Shown one piece after another: positions 1 to 13,601 of a DNA stretch of 64,000 bases. How positions within the stretch are numbered: position 1 is the first letter of the stretch; each line of letters opens with the position of its first letter. The stretch lies in NCBI RefSeq assembly GCF_000002425.4, contig NC_037273.1, positions 5,950,521 through 6,014,520 of the forward strand, read 5' to 3'. This DNA is from Physcomitrium patens (taxonomy: Eukaryota; Streptophyta; Bryopsida; Funariales; Funariaceae). A program made the position numbers and the translations under genes. Below the pieces are notes generated by a model. It searched no databases. It was given only the letters and a program-made list of their open reading frames with translations, and had not been told where the DNA came from.

Positions 1-346
1 AAATCCTATCTAAAAAGGAGAATAGAGGAGTATGGAAAAAGTCCTAAGGTAAAAAGAGAGATGAAAATAAAAGCATTGAGGCTTTCCTAAATTACTTGAT
101 TTAATTATTATTTTATCCTATTAATATATTTTTTATCAAATTATTTTATTCTTTATTTTAATTATTTTAATATACTTCTATTTAATATTTTATCTATTAT
201 TTTATTATTAAAACTGGTCTAGATTTGAATTTTTCTCTTTTGTTACATCTAACTTTGCTACTAATTTAGTCATTCTTCTATAAATTATTTATTGATTATT
301 TCTATGATCTTCAAATTCAAAGCCTCTTTATCTTTTTTCCTTTTTT

Positions 347-377
<31 letters not shown>

Positions 378-578
378 CCCCCCTTCAAACCAACTTTATA
401 TTATTCTAGAAATAGTCTTCATTATATAAAGAACAAAAATAGTCATAAATTACTAATGTTGTATACCTGTGCATATGATATACTAAACATTACACACATG
501 ATTATTTAGTTGGTCCTTTACACGGTTCAACAGCATTCATATCAAGATTCTACTAAATTTCATTTAATAGGTCCACAA

Positions 579-613
<35 letters not shown>

Positions 614-3411
614 CTGAATATTGAAATCTACTTTGTGTAAATAAAAGAATGATGAACAGGAGAAACATGTGTTGTGTAGTGATCAAAGATCTTCTATGTG
701 CCTTCTAGTGTAAAGTGAAATTCTAATCAAACAGGGTATTTCATTTTAGGTTTTTTTCATTCTACTCTATTCTTATTTTTACAAAAGTTAATACTTTTCT
801 GTTTGAAAAAGAGCGATGTGACTTGAAACACGAGATTTTTTTTAAAAAGTTTATTGATAAATCATTTATATATTATGAGCTTAATTTTAACTCTACGGCA
901 GAATTTTTTTCAAATAAAAAATGTATCTATATATATATATATATATATATATACATACTAGTATGGCCTGTGTACCCTGTTACACCCACCTGCCCTCAAA
1001 GAAAATTCTGTTTTCTTTGTTTTATTTAAATCCAACAAAAACCATAACATTGAGTTGGTAATTTTGAATCTATCAAACTCATATTTTGTTCAATATACAG
1101 AGTAAGGGAAACCAACATGTTATTTTTTTTCTAATTTTATGGTAGAGATGGTTGTTTGATTATTTTTTTGTTTTTTTTGTGGGAACTGTTTCAGTATGTA
1201 GGATGACACATTATGTTATGATCTATTATTTATGAAACTATATGTAATCAATTAGTATCTATTGGATTGATAGATTATAGAACACAGCATTATTACACAG
1301 AAGCATATAAATTTTATGTGTTGAAAATTATCAAATTTCTGATTGATATCTGTTAACTGGTGCAAAGTTTTAATTAAAATGTATACGATGTATTTATTTT
1401 TTGATGTATTCCAACTTCTTCAGTGATTGAGGATTGCTTCAAAGTTGGATTGAAAACTGTTCAGTACTAAAGTTCAATTAAACAATAATTAAATGAAATA
1501 CGTTTTAAAGTTTGTTCATGCATTTCGTATTGATATCTGCAAATTTATACAAATTATCATTAAAAATAAATAATTCCTGTTAAATCTTATTCAAAAAATT
1601 AGAATATATATATATATATATACACACATACATATTAAAATTTTATTGAAAATTTTAATATTCTTTGATATTTAGCAAATATAGAGACAAACAATGTAGT
1701 TTGATTTGATGAAGTGAGGACAGTGCACATTTAGCTCACATACTATTTACAAAGTGTTAAAAGAAAAACAAAAGCTTTACTTGGATAACGTGTTGACATG
1801 TTTTCAAATCTAAACAATTGTGTGGCCCCAGATTTAAAGTTAACTTGTCTAAGTTAAGTATCTAGTGTACACCCAGACAAGAGATCACAACACACAACAA
1901 CATTTTAGAGATTATGTGTAGAAGTTACAGATGGTTAAGCCTTCATGCACAAGCATGCAACCACACACCCCAAAATGTCTTTATTCAAACAATTTAATGT
2001 TAATACTACAAAAACACGCACTTGCACAAAAAGCAAAGAAAATTTTAATTTCACTTAATTTTTTTTTTTTCCCTTTTTCTTTAATATGGAGGTTTAAGAA
2101 AACCCACATAAGCTCCATGCAACACAAGAGAGTGGCTGGGTGGAGGAAGAAAGCACCTGACAAAAGCAAAGTCCAGTGATGTGATTGCACAGGATCTCCC
2201 TGCCACCAAAAACTGAAAAATGGGCAAAAAAATGGGGCACAACCTGGTGGGTGGCTATAGTGAATTCATCAGGCATTGAATGGGTGTGACATGGCAGCTG
2301 GTGATGTGGCACTCACACCAAGTTCCCATTAATTTGCTTACGTGGCAACGCCAATGCCAAGCGTGTCTTGAAAAGGGAGAGAGAGGCCGAGGAAAGAAAG
2401 AAAGGTTGCGGCGGGCATGGGAGTTTTCTTTTTTTTGCTTGGGGAGCATATCAATATGGTGGCCCTGAGGCTTTTCTGGTTTATTGGTGTGGAACAATGA
2501 CCCCCCCCCCTTTTTTTGTTTGCATATTTGCAACCATTCATATTGGTATTTTTTTTTGCTTATTTAATTCTTGGTTCTACCAAAATTTTATCTGTGTTTT
2601 TGCTTCCCTACAACCAATTTTCATGGTTGGTGTTATGAGTTCAACAATGAGTTTTGACAGGGTCATGTAATGAATATGACGTATATGGCAATTTATTTAT
2701 TTATGTTTCTTCTTGCTTGTTTGTGATGCTGTTTTCGGCTTGTTTATCTGTTTTGATCCAGTAATTTCTTGTTATGTGCTTTGTAATTTTTTTGAATCAT
2801 GTCACTAATCTTGTGTGGATGAAGTGGCCTTGATTTGGTTTTGTCCATAACTCCAATCAGTCTATGTTCTAACTCATTGGAATGATAGAGTTCTTTAGTA
2901 TCACAAATTGCCAAGAATCATGGATTTGAGCAACTTTGAAAAATTATTCTCATTTTCTCATTATTTCTATTTTTAGTTTCAAACTTGCAAAATTTAAAGA
3001 CCATTAAAATAATGTTGTTTGTACTAAAACATAGCATTTTAAAACATTTTTTTAATTTTATTTTTAATTACATTGAAGAAATAAAAAAAATACTCCTTCT
3101 ATAATGCAAAACTAATTATTAGATAGCAATAACAACACAGCAACAACAATCACAAATTTATTTCATCTGTTTAGATACACTTAAAAATCCAACACTTTAA
3201 AAGACACTCAAACATAAAATGTAGTAACGATAACTCACAGTCAAACTGCAACTCATATGAAATTAATTGTTTTTTTGAAGTTTGCAAACTTTCATTAAAA
3301 AAAAACTCTTTTTAAATTAGTTACTTAACACCGCATGTTTACCTACAAGAGCATGTTAAAATGACAACAATCACACACACATATGTATATATATATATAT
3401 ATATATATATT
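1..3411. other. AT-rich intergenic spacer
   Basis: I see no gene here. The stretch holds poly-T runs (about 348-377 and 582-610), (TA)n tracts near 928-953 and 1604-1621, and a longer (TA)n at about 3387-3411 that ends just where the base composition changes. A slightly more GC-rich patch at 1930-2540 has short overlapping open frames on both strands, but they share no recognisable motif and have low-complexity translations. Confidence 0.7.
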
Positions 3412-4766
3412 ATGTAGCTGTAGAACTGAACTTTGTCAGAAAGAAAACACATTCAAACAGTAAAAACATAGTCAGAATTGGGTGATAGTTCTCTCTCTCA
3501 CGTTGAGCCGGCCGCGACGGATGCGAAGATCGGCTCTTAGATTGCGAGCTTTGGTGGGGAGGCGCCGCCGCGACGCATCTAAACTCGCTAGATCCGCATA
3601 TGCCACCCCTCCACGAGCCCAATTTCCTTCCCGACATGCGAAGTTGATCGCACTTTCTGATAGATTTTTTTCTATATTTGTCTTCAGGCGCAGCTCACGC
3701 ATCCATCGCACACAACAGCGCGCGACGCAATGCCACGAGCTGGCCATGGCATTGCAGCACCCGCTCTCCCCTCTCACATCATCATCCCCTGTGAGGTTTG
3801 GAGATTGCTCGTGACTTCACGCGGAGATTTTCTCTCACTCACCCATGCTGATGCTCACGAATTGTCTACCAAGTATTGTAGCAGAGATGAGAACGTCGCG
3901 ATTGGGTGGCAGGCATGGGATGTTGTACGAGCTTGGATAACCAGCGTGGGACAGCGGAAGCTCATGAGGAGCTCACTCGGACGGTGTGCATGTAGCCTAG
4001 CCGTGGTGCGTTTGGTGATGCTTTAGCGCTTGCTGGGTTTAGACTTAAATTGTGGGCTGTGCGAGGGAGTGAGTGGTGTGTGCTGGAAGGTTTGGGAAGT
4101 TGGGTCCCACCGGATTCCGGCAAGGGATGCCACGAGTTGGAGGTGAATGGGATGAGGTGGAGTACTGTGCGTTGAAATTTGGTTCGTGGGGGATTTTGCT
4201 TGTGGACTTGGCTGGATCGGATGCTCTCTTCCATGGCTACGCCGCATGAATGTCGGAGGCGGGTGGAATCCCCCCTTTCTTTTACACATGGGATCCTTGT
4301 CATGTCGTAATCCAATTGTTGTTTATCTGGCTGAAGCAAGTTGATCTTAGATAAAGCTCTCCCTGGTCTTCTCAATAAACCATGGGCGATGGTGTGCGCT
4401 AGACGGCGGTAAAGATTGAATCAATACGAGGGGAGTATTCAACGCCATGTTTGTGAATTCCGCCCATGTCAGAAGGATTTCGGACATGGTTGAACTCAGG
4501 TCATGCACGCTGCAAAGAATAATCGTCAAAAGCCAAGGGCAAAGTGGATGTCAGCACTCGTGAACTGTGTCCTGCACCAGCCTCGTGAGGGCCTGGAACG
4601 TCGGGTTATTTGCGTGTCAGGATTTAAGCTGGTCCTGCCCGCCTTGGATTCTTAAAATTTCCCCCAACAGTGCTGATCTGTGATGCATTCCTCAAGTCGT
4701 TACGTGTGCCGTCACTTAACGGAGATTCTATGTTCGTGAGGCGTCCCTAGGGAGGATATTAGAACA
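3412..4766 (+). promoter_or_regulatory. Promoter and 5' leader region of PHO1
   Basis: GC content rises sharply just after the (TA)n tract at 3411 and stays high up to the PHO1 start codon. Several open frames overlap here on both strands, but none resembles a known protein. The simplest reading is promoter plus a long 5' untranslated leader, possibly with a leader intron. Upstream ATGs are present, so the transcription start cannot be set from sequence alone. A perfect P1BS-type site lies at 3596. Confidence 0.5.
3596..3603. promoter_or_regulatory. P1BS-like site (GCATATGC)
   Basis: GCATATGC fits the palindromic consensus GNATATNC bound by PHR1-type MYB-CC factors in the plant phosphate-starvation response. 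It lies about 1.17 kb upstream of the PHO1 start codon in the GC-rich leader or promoter. The short motif is expected every few kb by chance, so this is suggestive only. Confidence 0.35.
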
Positions 4767-7700
4767 ATGGTGAAGTTTTCGAAGCAGCTGGAAGGCTCTC
4801 TGGTTCCGGAATGGAAGGATGCCTACTGCAACTACAAAGAACTCAAGCGAGATGTGAATCGTATCAAGGAAGATCGTCTGCAGCAGATCAGCTCGCTTCC
4901 TTCTAACAGCTCTTGTGGCAGCCTCAGGAGATTGGGATCCATGTCGCAGTTGCACAGCCTTAGCACCCATATCATGCGAACAGCTCATGGATTGAACCCT
5001 CTGAGCCGTGACAGTGACCAGTTCCGCGTGGTGTGTGTGTGTATACTTCTTCCCGAGTTCTTGAATCATTAATTCAATCGTCCCTGGATTCATCATAATT
5101 TTGCCCCGCATCGAAAATTTCGTCAGAACACTGAATTCTCCCAAATGAGGTTCTTACTTCTTTGATTCTCTTGAGGTGTTTGGTGTCTATTCTGAAGTTC
5201 TTTTGATACAGGGACACAAGCACAAGAACTCGACAGATTGGAACGAGGATGCAGCGTCTATGCTCGACGACAACGAATTGCTTGAACCACTTGGCCAGAC
5301 ACAGCAAGACGAAATTTTCTTCAACCGGTTGGACGCAGAGTTGGAGAAAATCAATCACTTCTACAGAACCAAAGAGGCAGAGTATGTTGCCCGCGCAATG
5401 CGCCTGGAGAAGCAACTCCTTGCTTTATTTGAGGTTCGAGAAGCTCTCGCACGCCAAAGCCTCAAGATGCGCACCTTCTCCTTCACCAAATCTCAGGATC
5501 GCAATACAGAACCCCATTCCGGTGAGTGGATAGCATATCTTTGGAAGAATGTCTCTAGAAACGTCACGCCACAACCTTTCCTTCTGTAAATTTGCCGCGA
5601 TTCTCAACAATGATCCTTCTGGTTCTTCTAGTAGACATGTAGAACTGGGGCTTGTCATCTTGAGATTTGCTTGCACAAGACTCCTAGGCTATCTGGTTTT
5701 GATGTGACCTCGGACTTCGGCAGCAAGGAGATACGAAAGTCCACTTCTCGAAGTCATCACCGTGCGACCTGAAGAGCAGCCGTACAAATGTAGCGACAGC
5801 ATAAAGGAGAAGGAGAAGCCATTTCGGGCTCATTCGGAGGAATCAACTTCTGGCAACACCTCATCCGATGAGGAGATGGAAATCATAGCAAATTTTATTG
5901 AGAATGTTGAAGTGACATCTGAGGCTCCGGATATGGAAACTGAAGAGTATTGTGTCGGTGTATCGCCAGTTGACCTTTACGACCGTAGCCTACAGAGTCT
6001 CCCCTGGTCTACTCGGAGCAACTCTCCCTCACCATGTGAAAAAAATTCTCAATACGGGTTCGGCACCCCTGACACTAACCAACTCCATACCGTGCTTGAA
6101 AGGAAAGGTGACTTCCAAGCTAGGACGTGGGATTGTAAAGACATAGTGGAACATCAGGGAGTCCGTAAGCCGAAGCGAAATCGGCCAAAAAGCATCATCC
6201 AAGATATGATCGACATGAGCCTTGGCAAGAAAAAAGTTCAGAGCTCTGAGAAGATGCTGCGCACTGCATTTGTTGAGTTCTATCGGGGTCTCGGCCTGCT
6301 CAAAAGCTACAGGTACTGGTTTTAACTTGGAAGATTTGTCATGATCCACATATCATTCTATCTGTACCTGGTATCTGTGGTCACACATTCAAGGTCGTAG
6401 CCAGTTGTTATTTTTGAGTTTAACCTGAGAGTGAGACAGGTCTGGAAAAACTGATGTATTCATGCTGACGCTCAAGTTTTGATGGATGCATGCAGCTCTT
6501 TGAATTTGGTGGCATTCGCGAAAATCATGAAAAAGTATGACAAAGTGGGGAGACACAGATTTTCACCGTTGTACATCAAAGAAGTGGAGAGCTCCTATTT
6601 TGCAACTTCAGATAAGGTACTTGAAGTTGGATTGAACAGTCCACTTGTATTTTTGGTTTGCTGCGAGTAGATTTTCATTCCTGCACATTACTCCGATGTT
6701 GAAAGGCACCTTTCACTGGCATCCTCAGCAACATCACACCAAAAAAAAAACATCCAAACCTATTAGCTGGTGATGAGCAGCCATTTATCCTTGTAATCGT
6801 TAGCCATTCTGTAATTTAGATCATGTGACGCATATGTCATCTGATTTAGATCATGTGACACATGATCTAAATTACAATATACGCGTCATCTACTTGTATA
6901 TGTCGCAGGTGACAAAGTTGATGACCAAGGTGGAGGAAATCTTCACCAAGCATTTTGCCGACCATGATCGACGAAAAGCTATGGCACAGCTCAGACCCAT
7001 ACAGCAACGTGGGGGTCATAGCATAACTTTCTTGCTAGGTACGACGAATTAATCTATCATGTACACTTCGACTCTAGATGGTCATATTGGCTGCATATGT
7101 TGCCTTTCATACCTCCATAACAATGATGTGATTCATCATTCCATTTGCTTTGAAGCATTTTTTCAACCTAGATCATTTTCATCTAGTAAACCGGTGTGGC
7201 CTCCTCCCATCAAGTGATCGTAGTCTGATGGGTAGTCGGCAGTTCCTGAAAACAAGTGGCACTGAAGTTCAATACATATCTGACGCTGTTGTACTCATCA
7301 CAGGTATTTTTTCAGGTGTTTCAATGGCACTGCTAGTAGGATTTCTAGTGTTATTGTCTTCGACGGTACAGTATAGAATGTTGGGAGGTCGCAAGTACAT
7401 GGACACAGTTTTCCATGTGTTCAGCACTTTGGGTTTAATACTTCTACATATGTATATGTATGGATGGAACGTCTACGCATGGCAGCGAGCACGAATCAAC
7501 TACCCTTTCATCTTTGAGTTCTCACCGGGTACAGAGCTCCGATACCGTGAGGTCTTTCTGGTCTGTACAGCATTGACAAGCTTGTTACTGGGCACCATGA
7601 TTGCGCACATCATTGCGAGCACCAGAGAGGCCACGCACTTCGGCACCTCAGAATTTGCTCCTCTAGGGATTACTCTGGTAATCAATTACTCACACATCTA

Positions 7701-9446
7701 AAACTTACGCTGTCATCACACATTTTTGTTTGAGATGATTGGTACATGTTATCATGCTAAATACTGAATTTTATATTTGATATATCCATGTATGTGGCTG
7801 CGTCTTGTGCAGTTTTTTCTGATGGCGCTTTTTACGCCAGTGAACGTACTTTATAGATCCTCGCGAATGTCCTTTCTTCGTTGCACGCGACGCGTTGTTT
7901 GTGCCCCTTTTTTTAAGGTATAAACCATTCCCAATTCTGATATAAATGGTTACCTTCGCATGAGCACAACTCTAAGATTCATCATCTTCTCACTGGCGTA
8001 GAGGAGCAAGTTCCTCAACCCAGCAATGAATAACATAGAAGCAAGAAATCTGGTGAAGCATGATTCAAGAAACTTATCTTTTTTATGTTTGTGGTTCTTG
8101 AAACTTCCAGGTAGTTCTGGCTGATTTTTTTCTCGGTGATCAACTGACAAGCCAAGTAGCTTCGTTTCGAAATGTTGAATTCATGTTATGTTACTTCTCT
8201 GGTGGGTATTTCCAAGACCGAAACCCAGACGCATGTACTCATAATGCGGCTTTCAGAGTGATGATGTATGTCTTCTCCTTGCTGCCGTATTGGTTTCGTT
8301 TCATGCAGGTAATACACATCTTTCTTCCCTCATGATCAATTGAGTCCTTATTCTTGCATTACTGCTGTCTCCAAGTCAATCGATCTGTCGTCGAAGAGCT
8401 AATCATCCTCAATTTCCAAATCATGGTTTACATGGAACTGAGGCACATCAAAATGTCGAATTATGCAGTGCTCGAGGAGATGGCGAGACGAAGGTGACAA
8501 GATGCAGCTTTATAATGCTGGGAAGTATGCGTCTGCAATGTTCGCTGTGGCGACTAAACTCACTTACATGATTAAAGGAGACAAAATTTGGCTGGCTCTT
8601 TTCATTATGATCTCTTGTTTTGCAACTCTTTACCAGCTTTACTGGGATCTTGTTGTCGATTGGGGCCTGCTTCAACGCAACTCAAGGAACCGGTGGCTCC
8701 GAGACAATCTCGTTCTGAAGAAGAAATACCTTTATTTTGTTTCTATGGTAAGAACGATGTCCTCACCTGGTACTTTATCCAGTTATTTTTATTTTATTTT
8801 ATTTTAATTCGTTTAATTCTTTTGCAGTGTGCAACATTGGCACTTAGAAAATTTCATTCATTGCTAGAGTCCTGGTTTACCGTAAACCAAGGAAGCCTTT
8901 TTCTTTACATATAAAGAGTACCCCGTTTCGTAAAAACCTAACGGCCTGTTATGATGTGGGATTAACTTGAGCAGGGCGTGAACGTTGTCTTAAGACTAGC
9001 TTGGGTGTCATCTATACAGCATGTGAATATGATTCCAGGATTCACTCAAGCAGGATGGGATATCATCTTTGCATCTTTGGAAGTGATTCGTCGGGGGCAT
9101 TGGAACTTTTACAGGTACTTTTGATCTCCTGTACACTGCATTGAGCAGAACAGCCGCTAATAATCTTTGCGCAACTTTGGGTTGTGAATGGCAAAAACCA
9201 ATTAACTATACAATAGTTTGCAAATCACTGCAGAAAAACTTTGTAATGTGGTTTTTTTCCCGTAATGTGGCCTCTCAGTTCTTTCACCCCTCCAATGAAC
9301 CGTTGGAGGATTAATCTCACCGACTTTAGTTCGTTGTGATTGATGTGTGCAGACTGGAGAATGAGCATATTAACAATGTGGGTAAATTTAGAGCAGTGAA
9401 AACAGTCCCCCTACCATTTAAGGAATTTGAGGGGACGTGCGTGTAG
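4767..9446 (+). CDS. PHO1: PHO1-family phosphate exporter (SPX-EXS), 11 coding exons
   Basis: Coding exons read 4767-5030, 5212-5521, 5724-6312, 6496-6616, 6909-7038, 7304-7677, 7813-7917, 8111-8308, 8469-8747, 8975-9114 and 9353-9446. All junctions are GT-AG and join in phase to 867 residues; Arabidopsis PHO1 is about 780. The N-terminus ([20 protein letters not shown]) opens the SPX domain, residues 1 to about 425, with Tyr23 and Lys27 in the inositol-pyrophosphate-binding helix and the conserved stretch [17 protein letters not shown] near 380. An acidic, serine-rich loop at about 195-340 splits SPX. Membrane segments begin near residue 471 ([16 protein letters not shown]). The EXS domain follows from about 630 ([13 protein letters not shown]) to 825, ending in the family signature [25 protein letters not shown]1 proteins export phosphate from cells at Golgi, endosomal or plasma membranes, gated by SPX. 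The gene looks intact. Confidence 0.95.
6812..6874. repeat. Palindrome with direct repeat in PHO1 intron 4
   Basis: ATTTAGATCATGTG at 6844-6857 is followed, after a single A, by its exact reverse complement at 6859-6872. This makes a near-perfect 29-bp palindrome. An upstream direct copy, TAATTTAGATCATGTG at 6812-6827, pairs equally well with 6859-6874 over 16 bp. In RNA these give two mutually exclusive hairpins, ending about 34 nt before the intron acceptor at 6907-6908. Confidence 0.85.
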
Positions 9447-10494
9447 CCTCAGCCACAATAGTAAACAACATTTTGTAGAATATCCGGCAGTCTGAAGAGA
9501 CATTTGAGACACAATAGGCATGTACAGATTCAATTCTTGCCGAACTTGTCAACTTACCAAAGTTAGATTTACGTGGAGGTGATCCCTCCTGTAGCAATTT
9601 TTGCTAAGACCAGATAATACTGTATTGCAAGCTGCCTAACTGGGTAGTCGTTAATTGTCATTGAGACCAGAATGTTGGTGCTTTTCACATACTTCAGCTT
9701 GCAGGCATTTAGACATTTTGTTCACTACCCTAAAATTGATTAAATGTTGAATCTGTTCATTGAAGTCCAGAAATTTTTCATTTTCCTTTCCAGAACTGGG
9801 GTGGACTATATCCCTTCGCTTTAATGGATTTCTAAAAGTCTGCCTCAATTCAATAGTAAAAAGATTGTTTTTTTAAAAAAATGCATAGAGGACAATTTCT
9901 CACCATTCTTTTTTTTTGTGCTGATATGGATAGAAGAATAATATACATACATATGTATAGAGAGATTAAAATAATTGGTTTTGATTCTCTTGATCATTTT
10001 CCCTTCTACTAGGACTTGATGTCAAAACTCATGATTCAACTTTAAGTTACAATTACTAGTGTGTGTGAATATATATATATATATATATATATATGCATAC
10101 ATGCAACATCAAAATAGTTTTTACTTTATACCATATATTTAAAATATTTCATTTTACTTCAAAATATTTTAAAATAATAGATGGTATTATAAATTTGTAT
10201 ATAAATAAGTAAATCTAGTTTAAATTATTTTTAAAAATTATTTATAAATACATTGTTTTTTTGTATTGAATTCAATATGCCACAAAGATACAAAGAGTGT
10301 AATTATTATTTAAAAGAAATTATTTAAAATAATTACATAAAAATCATATAATAGACATTCTATCTAAGAATACTTTAAAGAATTAAGATTTTCTTAGTAA
10401 TTGATTATGCTAGATACTTTTTAATACATATCATCTAAGTATTAACTTACCTAAATTTTTAATATTACATAAATTTTATATTAATATTGATGTA

Positions 10495-10498
<4 letters not shown>

Positions 10499-10543
<45 letters not shown>
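10499..10543. repeat. Compound microsatellite (TA)n(TG)n
   Basis: About 27 bp of alternating TA run directly into about 18 bp of alternating TG. The tract is a likely length-variable site. Confidence 0.9.
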
Positions 10544-10924
10544 ATTGCTATAAATAAATCAATTATTAAAATTGGTACTAATAAAAATAATAGAATCAAA
10601 AAAGTCTTATAATTAAATAAAAAACTTAGTGCAAATATGCAAAAAATAATTTCTAAATTTTAATATACATTAGAAAAAATTATCTTTATTTTTTAGTAAT
10701 TTTAAAATAATTATTTTTATTTTTTTGTTATATTTTTTTGTTTACATTTGTATGGTGAATAGGCTCAAGTTCTTATTTACTTGATTCTTATTTATTGTAG
10801 TTTTTTATTTATCAACTACTTAGTTTAATTTATAATTAATCAAAAACATGTATAATAAAAATTAAAGTTTAATTCTTTTTATAATTTTAACCATGAGCAA
10901 TAAATCATTAAATTTTTATATTCT

Positions 10925-10955
<31 letters not shown>

Positions 10956-11628
10956 ATGTATGTATATTTATACCATTTGATTAATAACAATCTTTAATTG
11001 CAATAACAAGTCATATAGTGTAATAACAAAGAATTTAAAGTTTGACTACTTTAGAAAAGAAATTCGACATATTAATATTACATATGATATGTCAAATTTA
11101 AAGTATCAAAAAGTCAAAATATTTAGCTAGATTTTATACCTTAAATTTATTCCTTAGTTTAAGATATAGGCTTGCATTTAAAAAAATATTTTAATAGCCA
11201 AATTGCCATTCTTGTTTATATTCTCTTCTTATTATTTTGTTATTTTATTATAATTAGATTTTATACTTAGAAATAATATAAAAATTTAATATTTTTTTTA
11301 AAAATATGAATTGATATACATTAATATTAAATATATTATTAAAATAATTAAATATTTTTTGTATTGTAAAATTAAAACCTTTAGAATTTAGATTAATTTT
11401 TTATAGCATAATAATAGCTTTAATCTATCTTAAGGACAAGAATTTAAAGAATGTAAATAAACAAGTAAAACATTTTTCAAAAAAAGATGAGAAAAAAAAA
11501 GAAGTAAATATGTAAATTGTAGAAGAAATTAGAATGACTATTGCCAAAGAATAAGAAACTATAAATTCTTGAAACTAATTTAGAAGCAAGAAATGAGTTA
11601 ACAAGAGTGAAGAAGGCCTCAATCTTGA

Positions 11629-11706
11629 TTTTATATATATTATCTACTCAAGTGTTAGGTGGCAACATTTTATATATATTATCTACTCAAGTGTTATGTG
11701 GCAACA
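11629..11706. repeat. 39-bp direct tandem duplication
   Basis: Two adjacent 39-bp copies (11629-11667 and 11668-11706) differ at one base (TTAGG against TTATG). No gene is nearby. Confidence 0.85.
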
Positions 11707-13601
11707 TTTTATAGGACCTCCAACACATGTCAAATTTGCAAGACAAGCTTCTTATATGTGCACCACATGTCCAACTTGTTGACTTAATTTTTAACCTACC
11801 AATCACCTCCAAATACATATAATAGCAAAGCTGCATCTATAAAACTTTTAAGTAGCTTCTCTACAATATATTATCAAATTTATCTGCTTTTACGTACTTC
11901 TACATATTCATATTATTTATGTATTTATTAGAATAAATATATATGTCCAAATAATATTTTTGTTTTCTTACACAATCTAACAAATATTTGAATAATATAC
12001 TAGTATTTTTATTGAATAATAATAATAATAATAATAATAAATATAAAAAAGATTATATGCAAGATAAAAGAAGCCATACTAATATGCAATACAAGTAGAA
12101 TGTTATATTTTCTAAACTTGTGCTACAATAATATTATGTAGATGATTGTTTTTAAAGGACATCTATCTACAAGAAGATTTAAGGCTTTGCTCTAAATCTT
12201 CTATCTTGTCCACACAAATTTGTCAATGTCCACAAGTAGTACCTTATGCTTAAACTACAATCTTTTGAAATTTAACAATCTATACTTTGTAGTTCTTCAT
12301 TATTCTATTAGCTTGGTTAATAATGTAAGTAAAATAGAAGTGACAAGTCTTGAAGTAGAACTTTATAAAAATATACTTACTTATAACTTTCACACAAAAA
12401 GAAGTAAAGAAGTTACAAAAAAATATTTGAGTTCATTTTTATCAATAAACAACAATAAAAAATAATATATATATAGCTTATATTAAATTATACTTCAAAA
12501 TAATAAATAAATTCTATATTATAATAATCATAAATTCTTAAATTGAAACCTCATTTCTACATCGATAATTCTAAATCTCAAGTATATTCAAATGTTTGTT
12601 AATTTAAGTATATATACACTAAGAATATATAAAAAACCACATTTACATCAAACAACCATGGTTAATATAGGTTTAATTTCTTAGTTTCTTCATGAATGAG
12701 GATGTAGAATCCAATTGCAATATTGTGTCTAATAATGGGTAGAAAACAAAAAGATTTTTGTCGAAAATAGATGAATGTTTGTCTACAGCCCCTTCATAGT
12801 AAAAATTCAGGACTGTGCTACTATAACGAAATATGAGAACATCAAAATACACTATGTTGTATTTGAGATAAACTTAGCCTATTCTAGTAACAAGGCTGGA
12901 GTTGAGATAAATTTAGATGCTTCTAGGTTAGAAAAGAGTGGGAAAAAGTAGAAAAATTGAGGGAACTCTAGATTGTTGAATAATATTGCATCACTGGCCA
13001 AACCTTTCAAAAAGATGGACGTTCTCCAAACTCGGTAGGGGCAGTTCAGAGAGGAGTAAGAGTGAGTACATACGCTTAAATCCAATCTGCAAAGGAGTAT
13101 TTTGGAAGGCCATCTAATGGTGGATTCTTGCAAAAGTTAGTGCTATAAAAGGACCTCCGAAACTCCAACCAACTAGAAAGCTCTGCATTTGTTGAGTTAT
13201 GGCGTTGTCTCGGCATACTCAGGTTCACTTACAATTGTCAAGATTTAAATCACATTATGTTCCAGTCAAATTTTCTTCAGGAATCTGGAATCTGAAGTAG
13301 AGTTTCAGGCCAGTGAAGTAGGTGTATAGAAACTAAATTGCAGCCGCACATGAGTATTCCAGAAGCAATGACATTTATTCAGATCAATAAAATTGCGTCA
13401 GGTTGGAAAATAAGGAAAATTCTCAATTACCACTAAAGAGTACGTTTTCAAGAGGGCCAAAACAAAAGGACGCAATTTCATACTCCGTTTATACTCCATA
13501 AACTGCACTGATAAAAAGTACAAGACTGACTTCTGCGTAACAAAATGAACAGTATATTGACACTATAATATTAGTACACACAATTCTCGTTAGGTTTCAC
13601 T

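Larger units (their letters stand above)
9447..13601. other. AT-rich spacer between two gene 3' ends
   Basis: PHO1 and the UPF0114 gene converge on this 4.1-kb stretch, so both 3' untranslated regions should lie at its edges. The first 400 bp and the last 700 bp are less AT-rich and fit 3' UTRs. The centre (about 9.9-12.8 kb) is very AT-rich with (TA)n at 10069-10094, 10499-10525 and 10925-10951, and (AAT)n near 12018-12041. I see no coding sequence. Confidence 0.6.

Noticed and set aside
3482-4026. Open frames upstream of PHO1 on both strands
   Set aside because: They overlap each other in GC-rich leader DNA, match no family, and the true PHO1 start at 4767 has the canonical SPX opening.
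5425-5676. Minus-strand frames across PHO1 exons
   Set aside because: These are shadows of well-supported SPX exons on the plus strand.
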